A stretch of DNA of 64,000 nt from Amycolatopsis coloradensis (lineage in GTDB: Bacteria; Actinomycetota; Actinomycetes; Mycobacteriales; Pseudonocardiaceae). Below are positions 24,876-32,819 of the stretch, piece by piece. The DNA lies in assembly GCF_001953865.1 (NCBI RefSeq), contig NZ_MQUQ01000004.1, positions 277,007 to 341,006 on the forward strand, written 5' to 3'. The position numbers were made by a program, and so were the translations under genes. The notes under the pieces are model-generated. The model searched no databases, was not told the DNA's origin, and saw only the letters and a program-made list of their open reading frames with translations. The number at the start of each line of letters is the position of its first letter. Positions within the stretch are counted from its first letter, which is position 1.

Positions 24876-26401
24876 CAGCCGGTCAGCCGGGGCAGCCGCT
24901 TCGGGGTGACCGTTTCCGCGTCCACCCGTCCGGGCAGCGACGTGTCGGACAGCGCGGCCGCGGCGAGATCGATCAGGATCGGCGCGGCACAACGCAGGAA
25001 CACCTCCACCTGGTGGCAGAGGTCGCCCGCGGTCCCGGCGGTCACGGTGGCGGCCAGCCGGTCCAGCCTGCCGAGTTGCTCGGCGAGGGTCGACGCCACG
25101 GCCGTCACGCTGAAGCGCCGCAGCTCGTACCCGTCGGCGAACCGTTCCGCCATCCGCAACGCCGTTCTCCTGGCTTCTTCGGAGACCGGCAGCGGACCGT
25201 GGCCCACCCAGGCGTCGACCACCGCCGCGACCCGGTTCCACGGTCCCGTCAGCCGTGTCTCGCTGACCCGGAGCAGAGCCTCGTGGGTGAAGTCGGTGCG
25301 CTGGTACTCGGGGCTGGTGGCGCAGAGGTGGAAGCGAATGAGATCGCGCGGCACCTCGGTGGCCAGTTCACGGCCGGACACGACGTGCCCGCGGCTGGTG
25401 GAGAACTTCTCGTTGGCCAGCTCGTAGAACTCGTTGGTGACGTACCGCGACGGCAGCACGTGACCGCCGAGCGCGGTGAGCATCGCCGTGCCCACGATCG
25501 CGAACGGGTAAGTCGCGTCCAGGCCGAGGAAGTACACCACGGTCGAGCCGGAATCCGAGTGCCACAGTTCGTCGTCGGCGGCCAGTACCGCGCCGCGTTT
25601 CTCGGCGGCGAGGGCGGTGGTGAACATGCTCCACGGCATGCCCTCCATATGCGGGTAGATGACCTGCCCCGGCACTTCGGGGAACGGCGCCGGGATGCCC
25701 CACGACGTCGGCTGGGTGATCGGGAAGTCCGGCAGCGGCCCCGCGAGCGCGGACTCGATGAGCTGGGCCATGCCGGGCCGCATCGGGGTGCGGGCGAAGT
25801 ACGCCTCCAGCTCCACGCGGTACCGCTCGACCGGGAAGACGAGGATGTCCGCCTCCCGGTATTCCAGCGGCTCGTCCGGACGCAACGTCGAACGCGGGCC
25901 GATCAGATCGCCGGGGGCGACCGGAAGGCCGCAGCTCTCGCAGATCCCGGCGTACCCGTCGGCGAGGCAGAACGGGCATCCACCGGTGACGTAGGCGTCC
26001 ATCAGGTACTCGCCGGTGCTCGGCAGGTAAGGGAAACGGACCGTCCGCAGCTCCAGCGCCCCCATACCGTGCAGGCGGTCGTAGAAGTCGATGACCAGTT
26101 TAGTGAACCGGTCACCGATGCAGCCGAACCCGTCGACTTCGATCCCCATCGCGGCCAGGGTCTGCTGGACCTGTTCCGAGGACCGCTCCCGCAGTTCTTC
26201 CGGCGCGACGCCGAGGCGTGCGGCGGCGGTGACGATGTAGTTCTGGGTGAAGTGCATACCGGTGCCGTACAAGGCTTCCCGCCCGGTCGCGCGGGCGTAC
26301 CGGGTGCAGACGTCCGCGGCGAGGAAGGGCCCGGCGAGGTGGCCGAGGTGCAGGTCGCCGTTCGCCGTCGGGGCAGGCGAGATCACCACCAGCCGGTTCA
26401 T
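24875..26401 (-). CDS. Methionyl-tRNA-synthetase-like ligase (hydrazine synthetase catalytic half)
   Basis: The 508-residue protein has class I synthetase signatures. These are the HIGH-type motif HLGH at residues 18-21, the KMSKS-type loop EKFSTSRGHVVS near residue 333 and a Zn knuckle (GCPFC near 142, then ICESCGLP). It is not the housekeeping MetRS: the C-terminal anticodon-binding part is short and divergent, and it sits in a biosynthetic operon. In s56-p1 and triacsin pathways the hydrazine synthetase is a fusion of a cupin with a MetRS-like domain joining N6-hydroxylysine and an amino acid such as glycine. Here the cupin is missing from this protein and is encoded separately at 28886. 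The gene overlaps both neighbours by one base. Confidence 0.85.
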   Translation of the reverse strand: MNRLVVISPAPTANGDLHLGHLAGPFLAADVCTRYARATGREALYGTGMHFTQNYIVTAAARLGVAPEELRERSSEQVQQTLAAMGIEVDGFGCIGDRFTKLVIDFYDRLHGMGALELRTVRFPYLPSTGEYLMDAYVTGGCPFCLADGYAGICESCGLPVAPGDLIGPRSTLRPDEPLEYREADILVFPVERYRVELEAYFARTPMRPGMAQLIESALAGPLPDFPITQPTSWGIPAPFPEVPGQVIYPHMEGMPWSMFTTALAAEKRGAVLAADDELWHSDSGSTVVYFLGLDATYPFAIVGTAMLTALGGHVLPSRYVTNEFYELANEKFSTSRGHVVSGRELATEVPRDLIRFHLCATSPEYQRTDFTHEALLRVSETRLTGPWNRVAAVVDAWVGHGPLPVSEEARRTALRMAERFADGYELRRFSVTAVASTLAEQLGRLDRLAATVTAGTAGDLCHQVEVFLRCAAPILIDLAAAALSDTSLPGRVDAETVTPKRLPRLTG

Positions 26402-27681
26402 CAGGCGGTCCTCGGCTCGGCGGCGCCGCGGCGGGCGAGCAGATCGCCGACGATGTCACGCGACCGGTGGGCCAGCACGCTGATCAGCGAGTCGGCGATA
26501 CCGTGCGTCGCTTCGTTGATGCCCTGCAGATACACCGCGCCCCAGGCGGAATCGCCGAGGTCGACCCGGTAGCAGCGGCTGACCGAGATCTCGGACAGGC
26601 CGACGCGGTCGGCGAGGTCGCGCACCATCGCGGGCATCCGCTGGTCGAAGCCGGTGCCGAGGAGCACCAGGTCGCAGTGCAGCGGCTCGACCTTGCCACT
26701 GGTCCGGTCCCGCAGGTCGAGCACGACCTCGTCGTCTTCGACCCTGGCGCCGACCACCTCGGTCAGAGTCCGTACCTCCGAACGCTGCTGGCCGATGCCG
26801 CGCTGCTGATAGAGCGTGGTGTAGATGTGGTCGAGGAACGGCGGGGCCGCGCCGGCGTAGTTGGTCAGGCGCATCTCCTCCAGCACCTGCTGGCGGATCT
26901 CGGGCGGGCTGTCGTAGAAGCGGTCGACGAACGACGGGAAGAACAGCTCGTTGACGAACTTGCTGGTCTGGTAGTTCTGCGGGCCGATGGACCGCACGAT
27001 CATGGTCCGGGTGCTGTTGGGCAGATTGTCGTGCAGTGCCATGAACATCTCGGCCGCGCTCTGCGCCCCGCCGACCACGACGGCGCGCAGCGGCGCGTCC
27101 GCGGGCAGTTGCGCGATCCTGCGCCGGTACTGGGCACTGTGGATGAGCCTGTCGGACGGCAAGTCCGCGAAGACGTCGGGAACATGCGTGTCGCGGCCGC
27201 CACCGACGACCAGGTCGCGGCAGCGGATCGTGTCCCCGTCGGTGAGCGTGGCGACCCAGCCGGTGATCGACCCGTCGGCGCCACGCGCGGGCTCGATGCT
27301 CTGAACCTTTGCGTCGTAACGGATGCGGACCTGGTCCAGCGACTTCGCGACCCACTGCAGGTAGTCGGAGAACTCCCACCGGAACGGGTGGAAGGTGCCG
27401 AGGTTGACGAACTCGTCGAGCCGGTTCTCCTCGTGCAGGAAGTTGAGGAACGAGAACTTGCTGCGCGGATTGCGCAGGGTCACCAGATCCTTCAGGAAGG
27501 AGACCTGGCTGCGTGCCCACGGCATCAGCAGGTCACGTTGCCATTTGATGTCCGGACTCTGCTCCAGCAGCAGCGTCTGCCCGGCCAGCTCCGGGTTCCC
27601 GGACTCTTCGATGGCCACCGCGAGCGCCAGGTTCGCCGGTCCGGCCCCGATTGCCAGCAAACCCACCTGTATTTCAGTCAC
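26401..27681 (-). CDS. L-lysine N6-monooxygenase (N-hydroxylase)
   Basis: The 426-residue flavoprotein belongs to the IucD/SidA/PvdA N-hydroxylase family. FAD is bound at VGLLAIGAGPANLALAVAIE (residues 6-25), NADPH at AVVVGGAQSAAEMFMALHDN (about 203-222) and the C-terminal motif is LQGINEATHGIADSLISVLA (about 384). MPWARSQVSFLKDLVTLRNP also fits the lysine/ornithine branch. The GTG at 27681 is chosen for family length. There is no siderophore synthetase nearby. The direct overlap with a MetRS-like ligase points to the N-N bond pathway, in which N6-hydroxylysine is the first intermediate. It is the first gene of a four-gene reverse operon. Confidence 0.9.
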   Translation of the reverse strand: MTEIQVGLLAIGAGPANLALAVAIEESGNPELAGQTLLLEQSPDIKWQRDLLMPWARSQVSFLKDLVTLRNPRSKFSFLNFLHEENRLDEFVNLGTFHPFRWEFSDYLQWVAKSLDQVRIRYDAKVQSIEPARGADGSITGWVATLTDGDTIRCRDLVVGGGRDTHVPDVFADLPSDRLIHSAQYRRRIAQLPADAPLRAVVVGGAQSAAEMFMALHDNLPNSTRTMIVRSIGPQNYQTSKFVNELFFPSFVDRFYDSPPEIRQQVLEEMRLTNYAGAAPPFLDHIYTTLYQQRGIGQQRSEVRTLTEVVGARVEDDEVVLDLRDRTSGKVEPLHCDLVLLGTGFDQRMPAMVRDLADRVGLSEISVSRCYRVDLGDSAWGAVYLQGINEATHGIADSLISVLAHRSRDIVGDLLARRGAAEPRTA

Positions 27682-27752
27682 CGATACACCCCGTTCGTCC
27701 AGAATAGGGTGCCGATACTAAGGACCGGCTTTTCCCCGGCGACAGGGTCGGC

Positions 27753-27771
27753 TTTCCCGAAGGGCGGGGAA
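27753..27771 (-). promoter_or_regulatory. Cluster promoter element 3 (TTCCCC-N7-GGGAAA)
   Basis: Read on the minus strand, TTCCCC (27771-27766), 7 bp and GGGAAA (27758-27753) repeat the inverted repeat seen before the other two cluster operons. It lies about 70 bp upstream of the lysine N-hydroxylase start. No TAGCCT follows at the same spacing. TAGTAT at 27720-27715 is a possible -10. Confidence 0.5.
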
Positions 27772-27881
27772 CCTCGCCGACGCTTCCCCGCGAAGAGGGT
27801 AGTTTTGCCGTTGCCGACGGGGAAACACGCCGGACCGCGATCAGGCCGCCATTGATCGGGGACTCCACCGTTCAGCGGCAT

Positions 27882-27899
27882 AATTGATCGCGATCAATT
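27882..27899. promoter_or_regulatory. Perfect 18-bp palindrome in the divergent regulator/hydroxylase spacer
   Basis: AATTGATCG is followed directly by its complement CGATCAATT. It is the only AT-rich perfect palindrome in this spacer, which separates the N-hydroxylase operon from the LuxR gene. A related half-site ATTGATCG lies at 27851. It is a likely operator for a dimeric regulator; the protein is unknown. Confidence 0.55.
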
Positions 27900-28014
27900 T
27901 CCCATAACGGTCATACGGATCCGTTCGATATCCAGGACATACGCTCACCTTCATTGCACTTCACTGAACGGAGCCGGGCAAGCGGGCTCAGTAGCGGCAG
28001 GCATAAGGGGAAAG

Positions 28015-28779
28015 ATGAATCATCACGCCAGTAACGGTAACGCCGCTCGTCTATGGCCGGTCGATCGCCCTGACCAGCGGCGCACCGCGATCCTGCTGCC
28101 CGGTCACACCACGAGTGAAGTAGACCGCGACCTCGCGCCGCTGACCGTCCTGATCGCCGACAGCCAGCCCGCTGTCCGCCATCAGGTCCGTTCCGCGCTC
28201 GAACTCGTCGGCGGCATCGCCGTCGTCAGTGAGACGGCGACGGCGAACGCCACGATCGCGGAGGTCTTCCGGCACCAGCCGGACGTCCTGGTCATCGATC
28301 CGCGGCTCGGTGAGTTCACGAACGTCGACGTGCTGAGCCGGGTCTCGCGAGTCGCACCGGAAACCAAGGTGTTGGTACTGAGCGCCCTCGATGACGACAC
28401 CGCCATCAGGGCGGCCATCCAGGCAGGCGCGCGCGGCTATCTGATCAAAGGCGCCGATCCGGACCAGATCGTCCGCGGCGTACAGGTCGTGGGGGCGGGT
28501 GAAGCGATCGTCGGGAAGGCCATCGCCGTCCGGTTCAGCGCCTTGATGCGGTCGGCCGCCGGGCCGGAACCGTACCCGTTTCCCCAACTGACGGCCAGGG
28601 AACGGGAAGTGCTCGACCGCATCGCCGCGGGCAAGTCGAACTCGGCCATCGCGCGTGAGCTGGCACTCGCGCCGAAGACCATCAGCAATCGCGTTTCCGC
28701 GGTCTTCGGCAAACTCGGGGTGGCCGATCGAGCACAGGCGATCGTGCTGGCTCGGGACGCCGGTCTCGGACGTGGCTGA
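28015..28779 (+). CDS. LuxR/NarL-type response regulator of the cluster
   Basis: The 254-residue protein has an extra 40-residue N terminus, a receiver domain (about 44-160) and a C-terminal LuxR helix-turn-helix (LTAREREVLDRIAAGKSNSA, then IARELALAPKTISNRVSAVF, about 190-235). The receiver has a plausible phospho-site Asp in VLVIDPRLG and the conserved Lys in YLIKGADP, so phosphorylation is possible although no kinase is adjacent. It is divergent from the N-hydroxylase operon and precedes the cupin operon. That makes it the prime candidate for binding the shared TTCCCC/GGGAAA elements or the 27882 palindrome. Confidence 0.85.
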   Translation: MNHHASNGNAARLWPVDRPDQRRTAILLPGHTTSEVDRDLAPLTVLIADSQPAVRHQVRSALELVGGIAVVSETATANATIAEVFRHQPDVLVIDPRLGEFTNVDVLSRVSRVAPETKVLVLSALDDDTAIRAAIQAGARGYLIKGADPDQIVRGVQVVGAGEAIVGKAIAVRFSALMRSAAGPEPYPFPQLTAREREVLDRIAAGKSNSAIARELALAPKTISNRVSAVFGKLGVADRAQAIVLARDAGLGRG

Positions 28780-28792
28780 TTCACCGCCGATC

Positions 28793-28836
28793 GGGAATAG
28801 TTCCCCTATACCCGGGAAACCGGCCGAATATAGCCT
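28793..28836 (+). promoter_or_regulatory. Cluster promoter element 2 (TTCCCC-N7-GGGAAA, TAGCCT)
   Basis: GGGAATAGTTCCC (28793-28805) and TTCCCC/GGGAAA (28801-28806, 28814-28819) repeat the element at 17042. A TATAGCCT box lies at 28829-28836, with TAGCCT again 24 bp after TTCCCC. It drives the cupin operon beginning at 28886. Identity with element 1 extends over most of 45 bp in otherwise unrelated spacers. Confidence 0.68.
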
Positions 28837-28885
28837 CGATCAGCACCGAACGCCCGGCAAAAAAGCACGCTGATCGGAGTGGGAT

Positions 28886-29287
28886 GTGACTGATCTGGAC
28901 CAAGCCGTCGTGGACATCCGCAGGCTGGAGCACGAGAACCTGACTCGGGCCTACGGATTGGACATGAAGCTGCTCTATCCATGGGCCGGTTTGACAGCAC
29001 CGTTTCGAGGAGCCTGGTGCGTGCTGCGTCCCGGTGACGTATCGGTTTCGCACGCTCATCACGAACACGAGATCTTCATCGGAATGGCCGGGAGCGCCGA
29101 CGTGGTCGTCGAGGGTGAACGGCACGAGTTCGTGGCAGGGGACCTCGTGTTCCTGAAGCCGGGGATCGAACACAACCTCGTCAACGACCACGACGAGGAC
29201 TTCTCCTACTACGCGATCTGGTGGGATCGCGCGATGTCGGACGAGTTCATCGCCGCCGAGACCGGCCGGGCCGAGTCCCATGATTGA
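28886..29287 (+). CDS. Stand-alone cupin (probable hydrazine synthetase partner)
   Basis: The 133-residue protein is a single cupin barrel. The metal ligands are in VSVSHAHHEHEIFIGMAG (His, His and Glu, about residues 54-71) and GIEHNLV (His, about 96). The GTG start has GGAGTGGG just upstream. In characterised N-N forming systems such a cupin is fused to the MetRS-like ligase and rearranges the amino-acyl ester of N-hydroxylysine into the hydrazine. Here it is a separate protein in another operon under a related promoter. This is inferred from co-occurrence; a generic cupin role cannot be excluded. Confidence 0.8.
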   Translation: MTDLDQAVVDIRRLEHENLTRAYGLDMKLLYPWAGLTAPFRGAWCVLRPGDVSVSHAHHEHEIFIGMAGSADVVVEGERHEFVAGDLVFLKPGIEHNLVNDHDEDFSYYAIWWDRAMSDEFIAAETGRAESHD

Positions 29288-29603
29288 TTACGACGGGCGG
29301 AAGTTCCGGAAAGCGGGTGGCGACGCCGAGGCGATCGCCGTCTACCGGCAAGAAGGCGACGTCGTCTGGGCCGAGTTCGCCGGCGGTGACGTACGACGCG
29401 GGTCGATCGCGGGCACCCAGCGGGAAAACGGGGCCCTCGATCTGGGTTACACGATCGTGCTCGCCACCGGTGAGGTGATCTGCGGGCGCACGGTGAACAC
29501 GCCGGAGGTGGCCGAAGACGGCCGTCTCCGGTTGCGGGAGGCGTGGGAACGCTACGGCCCGCACGCCGCCACCGGCGTTTCCTACCTCGACGAGGTGAGC
29601 TAG
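29280..29603 (+). CDS. Conserved hypothetical small beta-rich protein
   Basis: The 107-residue protein overlaps the cupin gene by 8 bp. The sequence DYDGRKFRKAGG, VVWAEFAGGDVRRGSIAG and RTVNTPEVAEDGRLRLREAW matches a family of small beta-barrel proteins, often mis-named N-acetylglutamate synthase, that has no acetyltransferase motif. No catalytic residues are apparent. Tight coupling to the cupin and the flavin oxidase suggests a role in the pathway, perhaps as a binding or lipocalin-like protein, but the function is unknown. Confidence 0.7.
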   Translation: MIDYDGRKFRKAGGDAEAIAVYRQEGDVVWAEFAGGDVRRGSIAGTQRENGALDLGYTIVLATGEVICGRTVNTPEVAEDGRLRLREAWERYGPHAATGVSYLDEVS

Positions 29604-30982
29604 TGTCCCGCAGCCCATCCGACACGGACTGGCGACGCCTCGGCCACGCCGTGGCAGGCCGCGTGCGGCGCCCCGGCGAGGCCGGGTTCCGCGAAGCCAG
29701 TGTGCCGTTCAACAAGAGGTTCGCCGGGGTCACCCCCGCCGGTGTCGTGTCCGTGAAGAACGCCGCGGACGTGCGGATCGCCATCGAGTGGGCACGCGAG
29801 ACCGGTGTCGACGTCGTCGCGCGCAGCGGAGGGCACAGCTACGCGGGACATTCGGTCAACACCGGCCTCGTCATCGACCTCAGCGCGATGAACACCGTGT
29901 CCGCCAACGGTTCGACCGGACTCGTGACCGCGGAGGGCGGCGCTCGGATGGCGGACGTCCACGCCGCCATCCAACCCCACGAGATGGCTTTCGCGCTGGG
30001 CAACGGCGCCTCGGTCGGCCTCTCGGGCCTCACTCTCGGCGGTGGCTGCGGCGCCACCTCACGCGTACTCGGGCTCACCGCGGACGCGCTGGTGGCCACC
30101 ACGATGGTGACCGCGGACGGACGACTGCTGCACTGCGACGCGACCACCAACGCCGACCTGTTCTGGGCCTGCCGTGGTGGTGGCGGCGGGAACTTCGGCA
30201 TCAACGTGTCCTTCACCTACCAGGCGACGCCGGTCACCGGCTGCGCCAGCTACCTGCTGCTGTGGGACCGCGCGGACGCGCCGAAGGTCTTTTCGGTGCT
30301 CCAGGAGATCGTGCGGCAGGCACCCGACGAGTTGGCGACCAGGATCGGCGTCAGCAGCGCGGGCGGGTCGGCGCTCGTCGTGTCGGCCATCGGGCAATAT
30401 CTCGGCCCTGCCAAGGAGTTGCGCGAGCTTCTCGACCCCGTCCTGTCGGTCGCCAAGCCGATCCGGATGGACATTGCCGACCGGACCTACTGGCAGGCAC
30501 AGGACGACATGCGGCACGAGACAGCCGAAGGCGCGTTCGCGGTACGGACCAACATCGTCACCCGGCCGCTGCCCGACGAAGCCATCGCCACGCTGCTCTC
30601 GTCCATCGATCGCCTGCCCGCCAGCGGAAACCCGGACGGTGGCGGCGCGGCCCTGTTCTCCTGGGGCGGCGCGATCAACCGGATGGGCGCGACCGAAACC
30701 GCGTTCGCCCACCGGAACGCGATGTTCCTGCTGTCCATGGACACCTCGTGGGCCGAGAACGACGAGCCCGCCGTGGTCGACGCCAATCTCCGCTGGCTGG
30801 CGGAACTGGGGAACGAGATGTCTCCGTATGTGACCGATGGAGCTTTTCAGAACTTCATCGACCCTGACCTCGCGGACTGGCGCACCGCCTATTACGGCGT
30901 CAACTATCCGCGGTTGAAGGAGATCAAAAAGCGGGTCGACCCGGACGGCGTCTTCACCTTCGCGCAAAGCATCGGATCATGA
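29603..30982 (+). CDS. Berberine-bridge-type FAD oxidase
   Basis: The GTG at 29603 overlaps the previous stop (TAGTG) and gives a 459-residue protein of the VAO/PCMH family. The flavin-linking His is in VVARSGGHSYAGHS (about residue 78). NGASVGLSGLTLGGGCGATS (about 139) replaces the second, Cys-type attachment site with Ala-Ser, suggesting single covalent FAD linkage. The C-terminal BBE element is intact (YYGVNYPRLKEIKKRVDPDG). No secretion signal is seen. Enzymes of this type oxidise alcohols, amines or C-N bonds with O2. In this cluster it may oxidise a hydrazine or hydroxyl intermediate. Confidence 0.87.
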   Translation: MSRSPSDTDWRRLGHAVAGRVRRPGEAGFREASVPFNKRFAGVTPAGVVSVKNAADVRIAIEWARETGVDVVARSGGHSYAGHSVNTGLVIDLSAMNTVSANGSTGLVTAEGGARMADVHAAIQPHEMAFALGNGASVGLSGLTLGGGCGATSRVLGLTADALVATTMVTADGRLLHCDATTNADLFWACRGGGGGNFGINVSFTYQATPVTGCASYLLLWDRADAPKVFSVLQEIVRQAPDELATRIGVSSAGGSALVVSAIGQYLGPAKELRELLDPVLSVAKPIRMDIADRTYWQAQDDMRHETAEGAFAVRTNIVTRPLPDEAIATLLSSIDRLPASGNPDGGGAALFSWGGAINRMGATETAFAHRNAMFLLSMDTSWAENDEPAVVDANLRWLAELGNEMSPYVTDGAFQNFIDPDLADWRTAYYGVNYPRLKEIKKRVDPDGVFTFAQSIGS

Positions 30983-31641
30983 TCGGCGACAGCAAGGTTC
31001 TCATCTGGACGGCGGCCGAGGTCGAGGACGGCGCCACCCCGGCGGAGCATCTACCGTATGTCCGGGAAATCCTGGCCTGGGCCGGCCGCTACCTGGTCTC
31101 CCCGAACCCGGAACTGGGCCGCAACGGCCCGGTGTGCCCCTACACCCAGCCGTCGCTCCACAAAGGACTGTTTTATCTGGCGGCCCTGACCACCACGAAC
31201 GGCGAGACGGACGTACGAGACGCGATCCAAAGCCTGCGCTCCTGGTACGAGCGGTTGTCGAACAGGATTTCGCCGTCGGACCGGGAACTGCTGACGATCC
31301 TGCTCGTGCTGCCGCAGCTGGACCATCAGGATTCGACGGCGTTGGACGAATTGCAGCGCGAGGCGAAGGACGAGTTCGTCGCCGACGGCCTGATGATCGG
31401 ACAGTTCCATCCGGTCTGCGATCAGCCCGGGCTGTGGAACGAGAAGTTCAAGGCACTGCGCGCCCCGGTACCGTTGCTGGCCATCCGCAAGCTGGTCGTC
31501 TTCGACCTGCCGTTCCTGATGGACAACGCGGTGCATGCCGAGAGCTACTTCCGGCGATTCGCCCCGGACATCCCGCCCCGCATCCGCGGCCAGCTGGTCA
31601 AACGGCTGGCGGGCAACGAAAAATCCCTCCAGACGGCCTGA
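30979..31641 (+). CDS. DUF6875-like protein of biosynthetic clusters
   Basis: The 220-residue protein overlaps the oxidase by 4 bp. Conserved-looking elements are NGPVCPYTQPSLHKGLFYLA (about 49), IGQFHPVCDQPGLWNEKFKA (about 136) and LRAPVPLLAIRKLVVFDLPF, with two Cys in VCPY and PVCDQPG settings. I recall this pattern from DUF6875-type proteins found in natural-product clusters, whose biochemical role is not established. The assignment to that family is from memory and moderate. No known fold or cofactor motif is visible. Confidence 0.6.
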   Translation: MIGDSKVLIWTAAEVEDGATPAEHLPYVREILAWAGRYLVSPNPELGRNGPVCPYTQPSLHKGLFYLAALTTTNGETDVRDAIQSLRSWYERLSNRISPSDRELLTILLVLPQLDHQDSTALDELQREAKDEFVADGLMIGQFHPVCDQPGLWNEKFKALRAPVPLLAIRKLVVFDLPFLMDNAVHAESYFRRFAPDIPPRIRGQLVKRLAGNEKSLQTA

Positions 31642-31660
31642 TCACCCCAGGAGTACACCA

Positions 31661-32461
31661 ATGCGGCACTATCTCATGGTCAGGCCGAGTCATTTCGACG
31701 TCGAGTACTCGATCAACCCGTGGATGGATCCCGGCAAGCCCACCGACCCCCAGCTCGCCATCGCCCAATGGGAATGGTTGCGCGACCTCCACGTCGAGCT
31801 GGGCCATCGGGTGGACCTGCTCGACCCGGTGCCGGGTCTTCCGGACATGGTGTACGCGGCCAACGGTGCCACCGTGGTGAACGGCCGGGTGCTGGTCGCG
31901 CGCTTCCACCACCGGCAACGCCGCCGGGAGGCCGCGGCGTATCTGACGTGGTTCGCCGGTCAGGGCTATCGCGACGTTCAGCAGGCTCAGTGGCACAACG
32001 AAGGCGAAGGCGACTTCCTCGTCGCGGGATCCCGGATCCTGGCGGGTACGGGTTTCCGGACCGATCCCCGGGCGCACGAAGAGGCCGCGGCGTTCTTCGG
32101 CGTCCCGGTGGTCGGGTTGACCCTGACCGACCCGCGCTACTACCACCTGGACACCGCGCTGACCGTCTTGGACGAGAATCTGGTCATGTACTTCCCGGAA
32201 GCGTTCACCGAAGAGAGCCGGAGACGGCTCGAAGAGCTCTACCCGGACGCCATCACCGCCTCGGCCGCCGACGCCGCGGCATTCGGCCTGAACGCGGTCT
32301 CCGACGGGCGGCACGTCATCCTGCCGCAGGCCGCCACGGGGCTCATCGCACAACTACGAGAGCGAGGCTTCGAGCCGATCGGCGCCGATCTGTCGGAACT
32401 GCTCAAGGGCGGCGGGAGCGTCAAATGCTGCACGCTGGAACTACGTCCGGCGCACGGGTGA
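31661..32461 (+). CDS. DDAH/arginine-deiminase-family hydrolase
   Basis: The 266-residue protein follows AGGAGT by 6 bp. It matches the dimethylarginine dimethylaminohydrolase branch of the guanidino-modifying superfamily. Substrate-binding Asp/Glu are in WHNEGEGDFLVAGSRILAG (about residue 109), catalytic His in YYHLDTALTVLDENLVMY (about 162) and nucleophilic Cys in GGGSVKCCTLEL (about 254). MVYAANGATVV also fits. The normal reaction yields citrulline from arginine derivatives. Last in the cupin operon, it could supply ornithine/citrulline or remove a guanidine-type group from the product. Similar genes also exist as stand-alone arginine catabolism genes. Confidence 0.85.
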   Translation: MRHYLMVRPSHFDVEYSINPWMDPGKPTDPQLAIAQWEWLRDLHVELGHRVDLLDPVPGLPDMVYAANGATVVNGRVLVARFHHRQRRREAAAYLTWFAGQGYRDVQQAQWHNEGEGDFLVAGSRILAGTGFRTDPRAHEEAAAFFGVPVVGLTLTDPRYYHLDTALTVLDENLVMYFPEAFTEESRRRLEELYPDAITASAADAAAFGLNAVSDGRHVILPQAATGLIAQLRERGFEPIGADLSELLKGGGSVKCCTLELRPAHG

Positions 32462-32819
32462 CCACTCGAAGGGCCGTCGGACGAGTGACAGCGCGGCGAC
32501 TATCGGAAGCGGGATCAGGTCGTCGAGGGTCGCGTTTCCTCCGGGCACCCCTTCACCTTACTGTCGCGAAGCCGCCGACGGTCACCCCTTCGTCGCCCGA
32601 AGTAGCGCTTCACCCGGCGATTCCCGTCATAGGCCGGGAGCCCTCGCCTCCGAACGTGAGAGGAAGGGCGAAGGGTTGGCCGTGCCTGGTCGTGATGTCG
32701 CCTGAAGGCAAGCGTCACGTGCGTCCCGGGGCCACCAGGGGACTCTTTCCCTACCTTCAGGGTAGGCAAGAAGGCCTCCACGACCAGGTGAACGCGTGAA
32801 CGAGGCGGCACTGTCCCGA
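32462..32819. other. Intergenic spacer closing the N-N cluster
   Basis: 358 bp between the convergent DDAH-type gene and the secreted protein gene. No frame with coding character or RNA gene was recognised. A short hairpin CTACC-TTCAG-GGTAG near 32752 may be part of a terminator. Confidence 0.4.

Noticed and set aside
24875..26401. Housekeeping methionyl-tRNA synthetase
   Set aside because: The anticodon-binding part is short and divergent, and the gene overlaps biosynthetic flavoenzyme genes on both sides. A second MetRS elsewhere is expected.
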